Shown: positions 55,047 to 63,383 of the stretch, piece after piece
Layout of the letters: every line of letters starts with the position of its first letter
Position numbering within the stretch: the first letter of the stretch is position 1
Source: Oasisia sp. SBJ-2009
Lineage: Eukaryota; Annelida; Polychaeta; Sabellida; Siboglinidae
Reading direction: 5' to 3'
NCBI GenBank assembly: GCA_964017155.1
Contig: OZ024857.1
Coordinates: 570,201-634,200 of the forward strand
Length of the DNA stretch: 64,000 nucleotides
Made by a program: the position numbers and the translations under genes
The notes under the pieces: model-generated
The model's database searches: none
Told to the model about the DNA's origin: nothing
The model's input: the letters and a program-made list of their open reading frames with translations, nothing else

Positions 55047-55337
55047 AAAATTCTGATATAATAGCAACATTGAGGTGGGTCAGACTTGTACATAAGTGCC
55101 AAATAGTGAAATACTGAAAACAAATTGAGAGTTTACGTGGTCGGCATAAACAAACTGTTTATCGCTCATTTCATATGCACAGCGCAGTAACATGCACCTC
55201 TGCGCTTGCGACTGGCACAATTCGCGCTGTCTTTTCGACCTCAAAAGTTTGCCAAGACGCGCTGTTTATAAAACATATATACGCGCAAGATGATTATAAT
55301 TGAATTAATTAATTTAATCAAGTATCAAATGTTGGCA
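55047..55337. repeat. Short 291-bp satellite monomer at the right edge (copy 6)
   Basis: This is the last complete unit before the array ends. It uses the same B-loop to A-loop junction (here TTTACGTGGTCGG at 55132), with private changes such as ATTCTGATA and GTCAGACTTG in and just before it. No other short unit was found in the right block, so the edge keeps a variant otherwise seen only in the first 16 kb of the window. Confidence 0.88.
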
Positions 55338-55367
55338 AAAATACTGATATAATAGCAACATTGAGGT

Positions 55368-55830
55368 AATAAGTAATGTCAAAATATGACACTAGAATAA
55401 CGCCCACGAAACACAACGTTTATAATGGGCCGAGATCGCACGGCAGAAAATATCTTAACATTAATGTGCGGAAGCACCATTCGCGCAAATGTCACACAAT
55501 ACAGTTGACTCGTTCCCGCCACTACACCAAGAACAACGCACTAATCTCGACTAGAAACCATATGATTAGGAAGCAGTATGCAAAGGCAACAGTCAACCAG
55601 GCGCTTTGCTGTTGTGAACGTCACGAGTACATATTTGAAGTATCTTCCTTCTGAAACAAGTGTACATATCTTGAGATGTTTCGAGATCAATATGTGTTGC
55701 AATCACACATTACCCGGTAGATAGAGTTGTATCTACATGTAGTGACGGGACCGGCTTAATTTTGCGACATTGCCATGGATTAACTAGCATACGCTACAGT
55801 GATATATACCAACAGGCCAAGTCATTTGCC
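55368..55830. repeat. Dispersed repeat, copy 1 (abuts the satellite)
   Basis: This 463-bp segment begins AATAAGTAATG directly at the satellite end and matches 57886-58377 in the same orientation over its whole length (roughly four bases in five identical by eye). It lacks a 30-bp segment present in the other copy. I see no terminal inverted repeats, tail or coding domain. A 92-codon open frame from 55376 is partly shared by the other copy, but most differences change the amino acid, so it is not called as a gene. Confidence 0.85.
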
Positions 55831-56671
55831 TAACCAGTCATGGCGAAGTGCCATACGAAAAAACAAAACTTGTTCCAAACTACCCAGATAACCACAAGAT
55901 TATATAATAGACTTGTGTGGGGTGCACCACTTTTCTCGCGTCGTGATCTGAGAAGTGTTTTGTCGGTCACATTTCGGTATCAAATCGGAAGACCTGAAAC
56001 CAACCGGCAGACACGTGGCAAATTCAATATGAAAACGAAACCGCAATGCAACAAACAGGCAATGTTAAAATAATTGATATTGAGCTACACAAATTGTACG
56101 CCTTACTAAGAGTTTTAGACTAGAGAGTAAATGTTTATGCGAACAAACGTCTTGTATCGCCTCGCCTTACGTATTTCCTCGTGCATTTCTTTTTAACAGC
56201 AGGTAGGCCTATATGTTTTGTTTCATTGCGTTGCATTGCTTAACTTTGAGTTGCGATGCGTTGGGCACAATAATTTCGTATAATTCTAATAGAATGTCTG
56301 GAATGACATATAATGCTTCAGACACATCATTGCGCTGCCTGCATACAGCACTCGTGGGTAGCCGTTAACACGTTTCAGAGTTACGTATCGCATAGAGTAG
56401 AGTGCCAACACTTTGAACGGAACTTCTGTCGTTGAATGTAATATTATGTAGCTCACCAATACGAATGCTAAGTTAGATACTGCCTAAACTTCTATGTGCA
56501 TAGGCAGAGGTGGAAAGCACGAGACACGGACGACTCGTCGACGAGTGGTATAAGTGGACTGTGAAAGAGAACAATAGTATGATTTCTGTGTCATTTCCGA
56601 CAAGAATTAGGCACTTGTGTAGAATGCAAACACATCTCATTTGTTCCTACATGTGCAACTTGATTACGAGA
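55831..56671. other. Non-coding stretch, nothing recognised
   Basis: No long frame, repeat or RNA gene is recognisable here. A 77-codon frame at 55840-56073 shows no domain. Base composition is ordinary for the flank. Confidence 0.5.
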
Positions 56672-56750
56672 GGCGCGGGTATAGTAGTTGTTAGCGCAAC
56701 CAACTGACAAGCCGACGGTCCGGGTTTAAAACGCGCGGTGGCTGGAGGAC
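56672..56750 (+). repeat. tRNA-derived SINE remnant
   Basis: The segment resembles the 5' head of a tRNA-derived SINE: GCGCGGGTATAG, then GTTGTTAGCGCAACC (A-box-like), then GACAAGCC, then GGTCCGGGTTTAAAAC (a degraded B box), then CGCGGTGGCTGG. The order and spacing are right for the two Pol III promoter boxes. The acceptor stem does not pair and no 3' body or tail was recognised, so this is not a working tRNA gene. The identification rests on general resemblance. Confidence 0.5.
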
Positions 56751-56984
56751 TGATATATTTCGTATAAAAATCATTGAACGCAGACTGACATTGTTGAATC
56801 TAATCGGAGCTTTACGCCACGCACATTGGTATGCCTAGACAATAAAAAAGTACCCAAATGTCGCACAGGCCGCTGTACCAGAATACAACGGTAGTCCTAT
56901 GTGTGTACCTTATGGAAAAGTAGGCTAGCGCAAGGACAGGCAATGCAAGATAGAAGAAAGAATAACGCGTTCCCCCAATTTGCG

Positions 56985-57090
56985 ATGTCGCCATCTTGCA
57001 ATCTGACGTCTCCAGAAACAAAAATGTCGCGTCTGCCGTATTGTCGTGACGTCACAGTAGACGTGTCTCTTCCGGTTTGGCGCCATTACT
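56985..57090 (+). promoter_or_regulatory. Promoter-like cluster of YY1, CRE and ETS-type motifs
   Basis: Within about 105 bp there is a YY1-like GCCATCTTG (56990-56998), a CRE half site TGACGTC (57004-57010), a perfect CRE TGACGTCA (57047-57054), an ETS site TTCCGG (57070-57075) and GGCGCCATTA just after. Such clusters are typical of TATA-less animal promoters. No transcript is known from the sequence alone. A possible small exon follows at 57285. Confidence 0.35.
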
Positions 57091-57284
57091 ACACCGGGCA
57101 GATGAACGCTGGCAATATATGCCAGTTTCCTTAGAATAATCTCGACCGCATCGCTGTGTGATTGACGCTTTTGACGCTAAATGGGTGAATGAGTGTGTGC
57201 TGTGTAAGAATTGAACCTACTGATTACAATGCTGTTAGTCACGTGTACATATTGTAAAACTCTTTCCTTGTACGTGTTTGCCAG

Positions 57285-57406
57285 GTGTCTTTGCCTGGAC
57301 AAACACAGATACAAATGTCAGTGGCCTACAACCTCTGGCAGCATTACTGGCCGACCATGCCCGATGATGTGAAGACTGGCGACACGGGGCTGTCATTTGA
57401 CAGTGG
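57285..57406 (+). CDS. Possible small coding exon, unknown protein
   Basis: A pyrimidine-rich stretch ending TTTGCCAG precedes this segment, which is richer in GC than its surroundings and stays open for 41 codons. It then meets GG|GTGAAG, a plausible splice donor; reading through gives a stop two bases later. The frame includes ATG at 57315 and the peptide segments YNLWQHYWPTMPDD and VKTGDTGLSFDSG, which I do not recognise. It lies about 200 bp downstream of the promoter-like cluster on the same strand. It could equally be chance or a decayed exon. Confidence 0.25.
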
Positions 57407-57885
57407 GTGAAGCCTTGTTTTTATCGAGTACAACCACTTCGTGTAGTATAACGTATCGATGTAGTTGATAATGCATGCCGATCACCTGGATAATGAGAGA
57501 TAGCTTGTATCATAACAAATGCGAATGGTTTACTGTTACCATCCTCACGAGGACGAGAACACTACTAACAACTGTTTACTTAGACAACTGATCTAGCAAG
57601 TCTTCACGCTATGTGATTGACCAGGATTGATAATGATGATAAATATGATTTAGACCTCGATGTATTTCCTCGTATCCACTTCAGTTGTTACGTGTTTGGG
57701 TCTAGCGAAGTCTGCCATTTTATGTGTTTCACCGAATGTGCTCAACTTATATTAAGAAGTAATTTGCGTGAATCAAGTCAAGATCAGCCAACTATGCCAG
57801 TAACATTCCCACCATGACACATCACCATGTCAGCGAGCTTCTGGTGCACAAAGACAATTTGGCTACGTTAATTATTGTATTTCAA
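57407..57885. other. Non-coding stretch, nothing recognised
   Basis: No supported gene or repeat. A 66-codon frame at 57617-57817 has no recognisable features. Confidence 0.5.
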
Positions 57886-58377
57886 AATAAGTAATGCCAA
57901 TATATGATACTAGAATAAGGCACACGAAACACAACTTTGATAATGGGCCGGATTCGCACCGCAGAAAGTATCTTCCCATTGATTTGCGGAAGCACAATTC
58001 ACGCAAATGTCACACCTATTCTCGCACGCTCACATACACACATTCAATACAGTTGAATCGTTCCCGCCACTACACCAAGGACAAAGCACTAATCCCGAAT
58101 AGAAACCATATGATTAGGAAGCATTGTGCAAAGGCAACAGTCAACCAGGCGCTTTGCATATGTGTATCTCACGAGGACGTATTTGAATTGTCTTCCATCC
58201 GAACAAGTGTACAGACCATTCGATGTTTTGTACCGATATTTATTGCAATCACACAATACTCGGCAGGCATATTTCAATATGTATGTAGTGACGGAGACCG
58301 GCTTCATTTTGCGGCATTGCCATGGAATCACTTGCAAACGCTACACTGATCAGTGCCAACAGACCAAGTCATTGGCC
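57886..58377. repeat. Dispersed repeat, copy 2
   Basis: This copy is 492 bp long and matches 55368-55830 from AATAAGTAATG to CCAAGTCATT. It has an extra 30 bp (starting CTATTCTCGCACGC) near 58016. The insertion length is a multiple of three and leaves the frame open (151 codons from 57894), but the substitution pattern between the copies is mainly amino-acid changing. Immediately after it come the GATACGGA motifs. Confidence 0.85.
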
Positions 58378-58398
58378 ATAAACACATACATGCCACAT

Positions 58399-58475
58399 GA
58401 TACGGATTACCCGTATCCGATACGGATTTTGGCCGTTTTTTAAGTGATACGGACGTACTCCATTTTGATACGGAT
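58399..58475. repeat. Cluster of GATACGGA motifs
   Basis: GATACGGAT or GATACGGAC occurs at 58399, 58419, 58446 and 58467. An inverted CCGTATC at 58411-58417 makes a short palindrome with its neighbours. The copies share no larger repeat unit. They could be subterminal protein-binding repeats of a DNA transposon or a regulatory cluster; neither is shown. Confidence 0.5.
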
Positions 58476-59534
58476 CTTAAATAAATTTACGGAGACATTA
58501 TTTTTAAAACATTATGTTTGCATTCTCAAAGCTACAGCACAATGGAATAAATGAAATTTCCTAGACATTTTTGAAATATTTTCTAAACAGGTCATTATCT
58601 AACAATACATTGGTAACAGTTTGTTTACCTACACATATACATGTTCTATATTGAAACACACACACACACACATATATATATATTAAAATAGTCCAGTTGC
58701 ATAGACAGGAGGACTGTACAAAGTGAAAAGCTATATATATATTAACTAGAAGCAAATTACTATAATGTCATGTACGTAATACTTAATGAAGCCATTCAGG
58801 GAATACAGACGAAGTCTGGTCCAACTTGTTAGCTCTACAAATTCAAAAATTCACCTGCAATTGTAACAGTGCACAATATATATACTATTAATTCAGCGTT
58901 ATACATAACATATGGAAGAAAGATAAAATTGTATGTAAATAACCTCTATGTTTGGTAATGACAAAACTGGTTCTGTACATAACGGAACAGGTGTTTTAAA
59001 GGTTTAATACGGTTACCAAATGCCATATGATTTGTCTTCCATATATTTAGAGACTGACCCACTTTATTGCGCAACATACATACGTAATTTATCTACCTAC
59101 CTAAATCACTGTTGCTGTATAAACACATTGGTATCGTTCGCAAATCAGATGAATTTCAATGTATTTGAACCATTACAAATATAATTTATCTTAAAAAATA
59201 CGTTACACCCGAAATAGATAATTGCGAAACACATTTGTTTTTGGATATATCTGAGAGACAATAAATGGTTATCGCGGTGAAGAGATTATCTACAGTTTAT
59301 CTTGTAATTGATAATGTATTGATGAGCAACACCACTAAAAAAGAAATAGCTTGCATATTTGTGACAGTATGCATTTTTGCGTGTCCTAAGCATGATAACA
59401 TTATATAATTATGTATTTATATTTAAAAAGGTGAAATTATACATATAATGGCACTATAATATTGTTACTGTTGTCCACCAAAGTCCACCATGTTCCATCG
59501 GGTGCGTGTTACTTATGTGATGACGTCACAGCGT
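58476..59534. other. AT-rich non-coding stretch with a small microsatellite
   Basis: The stretch is AT-rich with frequent stops. It holds a compound (CA)n(TA)n microsatellite at 58656-58682. For the minus-strand gene ending at 59730, an AATAAA-type signal on the minus strand lies at 59063-59068; it is rather far downstream, so polyadenylation there is only a possibility. Confidence 0.5.
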
Positions 59535-59855
59535 GGCTGGTTGTAAGTCACGATAAAAGTAGTGATTCTACAGAGTCGGCATTGGTTATTGCTGTCAACG
59601 TATTGTTGTTCCTGTCATGACGTGGACAGTTACTGACGGCAGGTTGTGAGTCACGGTATAAGCGCTGCGTCACCAGAGTCTGCTGTGTTAACTGTGTCAA
59701 TGTCACGTGAATGTGCTCATGTGATAACGTCACACAGTTCCTGACGGCTGGTTGTAGGTCACGATGTAAGTGCTTATTCTATAGAGGCCGGCTTTATTGA
59801 CCGCCGTCAAGGTCACGTAGTGGTGTTTCGTGTGGTCCACTCCAGTGATCCTCAG
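59535..59855 (-). repeat. Three decayed tandem copies of the gene's last coding segment
   Basis: On the plus strand similar units begin at 59535, 59638 and 59746 with GGCTGGTTGTAAGTCAC, GGCAGGTTGTGAGTCAC and GGCTGGTTGTAGGTCAC, giving spacings of 103 and 108 bp. The unit at 59746 is part of the final coding exon of the minus-strand gene and encodes YVTLTAVNKAGLYR. The other two would encode HVTLTQLTQQTLV and NNTLTAITNADSV in other frames, beyond the stop codon. Confidence 0.75.
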
Positions 59856-59911
59856 TGTTGTCCTTTCTGTCTCCAGTCCGGTCAGTACATCGATCCCACC
59901 TCGTGTTGTCC
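59730..59911 (-). CDS. FN3-like extracellular protein, probable last coding exon
   Basis: Acceptor TGTTTCAG precedes 59911 and the exon starts in phase 1, continuing ...NIG from the previous exon into TTRGGIDVLTGLETE and then HHYVTLTAVNKAGL. This is the second half of an FN3-like repeat (F and G strands with the N-x-AG turn). The frame ends at TGA 59730-59732 after IVTYNQPSGTV. No membrane segment or GPI-like tail is visible, so the product would be secreted if this is the true end. I saw no convincing donor in the exon, but the tandem copies beyond the stop leave the real 3' end uncertain. The intron upstream (59912-60275) shows nothing. Confidence 0.65.
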
Positions 59912-60275
59912 CTGAAACACCAAAACAAACAACCTTTGTAGAGATGTCATCAAGGCTTTGACGTGATGAATTTATGCTTAGATTACACCGAACAGTGAAG
60001 TATTTGTTATAATGTTGGCGATGACATTGCACAATAAAATTAATCATGTTTTCATTGGAATAGATATGAATAATATTAAGAGGATGCATTCATTTACACT
60101 GCTGGACTTATAAAGCGGATTTCCGATACTCATTTAGTTATTAGGATTCGTACCATCACCGTTTTATGCATATTACAAAACTGAGGATGGACATTTAGCA
60201 TTTGTTTATCTACATGCCAGCAAATGTTAAATGTCTTATGACTTTACACTAGAAAGCAAATAATTGATGAACTAC

Positions 60276-60377
60276 CTATGTTGACTTCATAGAAGAGAGA
60301 AGAATTGCTGAGAAAGACGCCTGTCCAGTCCAGGTCGAGTATCCACTGCTTCGGCCAATGGCTTCTGACTGATGCAT
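60276..60377 (-). CDS. FN3-like extracellular protein, exon (first half of a repeat)
   Basis: This 102-bp exon has acceptor TGTTTTACAG and donor ATAG|GTAGTT, and both ends are in phase 1. It encodes SVRSHWPKQWILDLDWTG and VFLSNSSLFYEVNIG, the first half of an FN3-like repeat (core Trp, then YEVNIG where the sister exons have WAIG). One potential N-glycosylation site (NSS) is present. The upstream intron (60378-60928) holds a pure (TA)n tract. Confidence 0.7.
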   Translation of the reverse strand: MHQSEAIGRSSGYSTWTGQASFSAILLSSMKST

Positions 60378-60489
60378 CTGTAAAACACCAGTACGAAGTA
60401 CTAAGACATTTATATAAATTGTACAATCACATAATAACTGCGAGTACTTTCCGTACACAATATGTTTGTGTGTGTGCGTACGTATGTAC

Positions 60490-60490
<1 letters not shown>

Positions 60491-60554
<64 letters not shown>
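60491..60554. repeat. (TA)n microsatellite in an intron
   Basis: About 31 uninterrupted TA units lie inside an intron of the minus-strand FN3-like gene. Confidence 0.97.
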
Positions 60555-60558
<4 letters not shown>

Positions 60559-60928
60559 AAGAGTGTCCGTCGGGTAAACATTATATGACACCCATGAAAC
60601 GCATTACCCTATGAAACAAAACACAGTTTGACCTAGATAGAAAATATGTGACACTAACTCTTTTTTGATGCTGGAATCAAGGAACAGTGATGCCTATTCA
60701 CAACTGCTATCACTTCAGTAATAATAGAAAACTATGCATAGTGTAAACTAATTGACACTATGAGCATACTGCCTTATTTAGTAGGGCGTAATAATTACTA
60801 CTTTGTTTTGTAGGAATCTCGCATGCCGTTCCTTTCGGTTACTATTTACAATTCCTAATAATTAAATTATTTTGTACAATATTATCAACGAATAAGAGCA
60901 CGTGTTGTAGGAGAATCATATCACTCAC

Positions 60929-61150
60929 TCTTTATGTGTGGAGTGTCCGTCTCGATGGTGAAGTTCCTGCTGATGACGTCACTCCTCCTGCCGGCGTGAT
61001 TGGTCGCCCGCATCATCAGTGTGTAGGTGGTGTACGACTCCAGACCGAGGTCTTGTAGTTCGACGAACAGTTGGTTCGCAGACGTCAACCTTCTCCACGG
61101 CAGAACAGACTGGGCGGTCGCTCGTCTGATGCTCACCTTCAAACGTGGCG
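60929..61150 (-). CDS. FN3-like extracellular protein, exon (second half of a repeat)
   Basis: It encodes VSIRRATAQSVLPWRRL, FVELQDLGLESYTTY and TLMMRATNHAGRRSDV, then FTIETDTP, the second half of an FN3-like repeat with the N-x-AG turn. The donor AAGA|GTGAGT at 60929 is strong and in phase 1. The acceptor is uncertain. ATGAAAG before 61150 gives the usual phase 1 but has a poor pyrimidine tract. The alternative TTTGAAG before 61136 is phase 0 and would fit the strongest donor of the previous exon. A short exon between the two cannot be excluded. Confidence 0.6.
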
Positions 61151-61267
61151 CTTTCATTTGTTATAATTAATATAAATATATGTACAAATATATAATAAAC
61201 ACACGTGACTGAATATCTACGAACAAACTATACAGAAGCAAGCACACGCGAAATGATAATTTATACA

Positions 61268-61278
61268 CGAACACACAC

Positions 61279-61326
<48 letters not shown>

Positions 61327-61328
61327 CA

Positions 61329-61399
<71 letters not shown>

Positions 61400-61556
61400 A
61401 CAAAGACACACACAAACACGAAAAATAAAACACATACACGCACGCACCCACACACACATACCCACACACAGATACACACACGCGCACACAAACACACACA
61501 CACACACACACACCCATACACACACACATACATACACACACGCACACACACGCACG

Positions 61557-61599
<43 letters not shown>

Positions 61600-61619
61600 G
61601 CACGCACTCACACACACAC

Positions 61620-61665
<46 letters not shown>

Positions 61666-61666
61666 C
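61268..61666. repeat. Long interrupted (CA)n microsatellite in an intron
   Basis: About 400 bp of CA repeats with CG, AA and AT interruptions, split near 61425 by a short AT-rich spacer. It lies in an intron of the minus-strand gene only a few bases from the donor at 61680. Open frames through it on both strands are artefacts of the repeat. Confidence 0.97.
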
Positions 61667-61680
61667 AATCTACTTCTAAC

Positions 61681-62030
61681 CTGAATGCCGTTTAAACCCA
61701 CCTCGTAGCCCGCTATCCCGGACTTGTCCCGGACTCCCTCCCAGCCAAAAAACAGACGCTCTCTGTCCGATTGATGACTGTCACGTGCAGGAAAGTACGA
61801 CGCGGAACTCGAGATGACATTCAGCGTTGCCATGGTCACGTCAGGTGGTTCGGTCACCATGACAACGCCGCTGGAGACGAGTGTAGACTGGAGGCCGGCG
61901 TAGTTGAAGCAGCGGACGACGCTGAAGACAGTCTCGCCGTGACTGACGGATGCGTCCAGGGCGACTGACGCCGTCGACAGCGAAGTCGTCCTCGTGAACG
62001 GCTGAGCCTCCTGAGAGCCCGGGCTCTTGC
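61681..62030 (-). CDS. FN3-like extracellular protein, exon (second half of one repeat plus first half of the next)
   Basis: Acceptor CCTGTTACAG precedes 62030, with phase 1 entry. The exon encodes ASVSHGETVFSVVRCFNYAG, completing one FN3-like repeat, then SSGVVMVTEPPDV, then the start of the next repeat ending FFGWEGVRDKSGIAGYEVGL. It is the only exon here that fuses the end of one repeat with the start of another, so one intron has been lost or never existed at that join. The donor CAG|GTTAGA (phase 0) is the best by sequence. GG|GTTTAA at 61698 would keep the phase-1 pattern. The upstream intron (62031-62434) shows nothing notable. Confidence 0.7.
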
Positions 62031-62434
62031 CTGTAACAGGCGCATGTTTCATACATAGTGTAACTAAACAAAGTATGGTGCAAATATGTGAACAAAGTAT
62101 ACCCACACATGATTACGCCATGTCTATAAATGTTGATGCAGTAACACAAACATGTTGCTATACGAACATTTAAGCAGCACAGTTCCCATTCTTTAAAGGG
62201 AGTCTACTAGGCAAATATATATAACGCAAATATTAGGGTATATATCCACAAGAGCCAGAGCAACTAATGGTGAATTATAATGCGTTTTTTATTCAGTCAC
62301 TCTGCCCATAACGCCGTTCGCACAATCTCAAAATATCTTCAGTCTGAGTGAACGAGGTTATTCTATACTGGAGTATATCGATGGATTGAGGGTATGAAAT
62401 TCGAAGCGCTAAATCCCATCAGTTATGTCCTTAC

Positions 62435-62543
62435 CTATAGCCCACTCACAGTACTTGACACCACTTTCTGGGTCTTTCACGGACCACTTAATCTCCAGAG
62501 TGCGTGACGTCTGATAGGACACGTCTTTTCCACTGTCGCCGTC
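62435..62543 (-). CDS. FN3-like extracellular protein, exon (first half of a repeat)
   Basis: A 109-bp exon with acceptor TACTTGTAG (phase 0) and donor CTATAG|GTAAGG (phase 1). It encodes DGDSGKDVSYQTSRTLEIKW and SVKDPESGVKYCEWAIG. The W-x5-DPESGV-x5-WAIG pattern is the clearest signature of these invertebrate FN3-like repeats. The upstream intron (62544-62918) contains no recognisable feature. Confidence 0.75.
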
Positions 62544-62918
62544 CTACAAGTAACAAATATAGGTCAAACTCCCAGGTTACTACGCTGGTCTTTTTAATAC
62601 GGCTGCTGCCCTGGTCTGTTCTTTTGAAGAAACAGTTGAAACAATATCTTTACGCCTATCCGGATAATGTATTTAGTCGTTTAGGTTTAACATTAGACGA
62701 ACGGATGCGTTCGGTAATTTCCTTTAGGAAAGTGCATACGTTGGCTGTGCAATGGTAAGTTTCAAGGAGGTACACAGGATCGTGAAAAAATGTGATTGGA
62801 CATGCAGTATATGCCATGCTGTAGACATGTCGTGTTTCAAGGATATTCTTACCGAATTATCTATTAATTGGTTTGTGTTTATTTTCAAATAACTGTTACT
62901 AGTTACTGTTACACTCAC

Positions 62919-63109
62919 GACCAGACAACAGAGTTGAGGCGCAGTGAGGTCAACTGTCCGTGGGTCAGAGTAGATGGCCGTCGTCAGTCCGGCAGCGTTC
63001 CCAGCCACCACGGTCACGTGCAGCTCTGTCCCATGCTGCACCAGGAGGGCGTCTGCGCGTGCGTGTGTCTGCCGACCGACAGACCGGAAATTCTGTAGTT
63101 GAACGCCGC
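62919..63109 (-). CDS. FN3-like extracellular protein, exon (second half of a repeat)
   Basis: A 191-bp exon with a strong acceptor (GTTTTTGTGTTGCAG, phase 1) and donor GTC|GTGAGT (phase 0). It encodes GGVQLQNFRSVGRQTHARAD, HGTELHVTVVAGNAAGL and YSDPRTVDLTAPQL. The N-x-AG turn and the closing VDLTAP are typical ends of an FN3-like domain. It joins directly to the DGDSGKDV exon downstream, giving ...LTAPQLCCLV-DGDSG. Confidence 0.75.
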
Positions 63110-63383
63110 CTGCAACACAAAAACAGGCGTCTTCTGTACATGTTATATTTGTCCGTACATAAACAATATGTACGACACGTATGTATGTTTCAACAACGAT
63201 TCATTTTATGTTTGGGTTTTTAAAAGGCAATGTTACATACTGAATTGTAGGCCAGATATGAAATGACCTGTACCAGCGGATACGTTACATGCATTTCATA
63301 TACAAGCCTGTCGCTTACACTACAATTTTATTCAATAAAAGAAATCATTGCAATGTAGGAATAACGTGTTTGACATGACTCAC

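Larger units (their letters stand above)
36617..55367. repeat. Satellite array, right block
   Basis: The same 504-bp dyad monomer continues to 55367, where the match stops after CATTGAGGT. Most of this block is far more regular than the left one: three monomer subtypes alternate to form a trimer of about 1511-1516 bp. Block-specific markers include TTGTCAGCAT in the A loop, AACATATAAACGCG in the A right arm, and TATATCTGTATC or AACTGCATC in the B right arm. The last 0.7 kb (54660-55367) is more mutated and ends with a short monomer. The array stops abruptly, with no gradual decay into unique DNA. Confidence 0.97.

Noticed and set aside
1..55367. CRISPR-like regular spacing of repeats
   Set aside because: The interval between repeats is itself repeated, units are about 504 bp, and the context is eukaryotic with a LINE and introns.
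56672..56750. A functional tRNA gene
   Set aside because: The acceptor ends do not pair, the B box is degraded and no clear anticodon arm forms. A SINE remnant fits better.
55376..58349. Paralogous small genes in the two dispersed-repeat copies (92 and 151 codons)
   Set aside because: Both frames are open and partly alignable, but most differences between the copies change the amino acid and the C-terminal ends differ. This fits neutral decay of a non-coding repeat.
55368..58377. The two dispersed-repeat copies as LTRs of a retrotransposon
   Set aside because: They lack TG...CA ends, the 2-kb interval has no gag/pol motifs, and no primer-binding site or target duplication is visible.
61167..61684. 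Long open frames across the CA repeat
   Set aside because: They are low-complexity products of a dinucleotide repeat lying in an intron.
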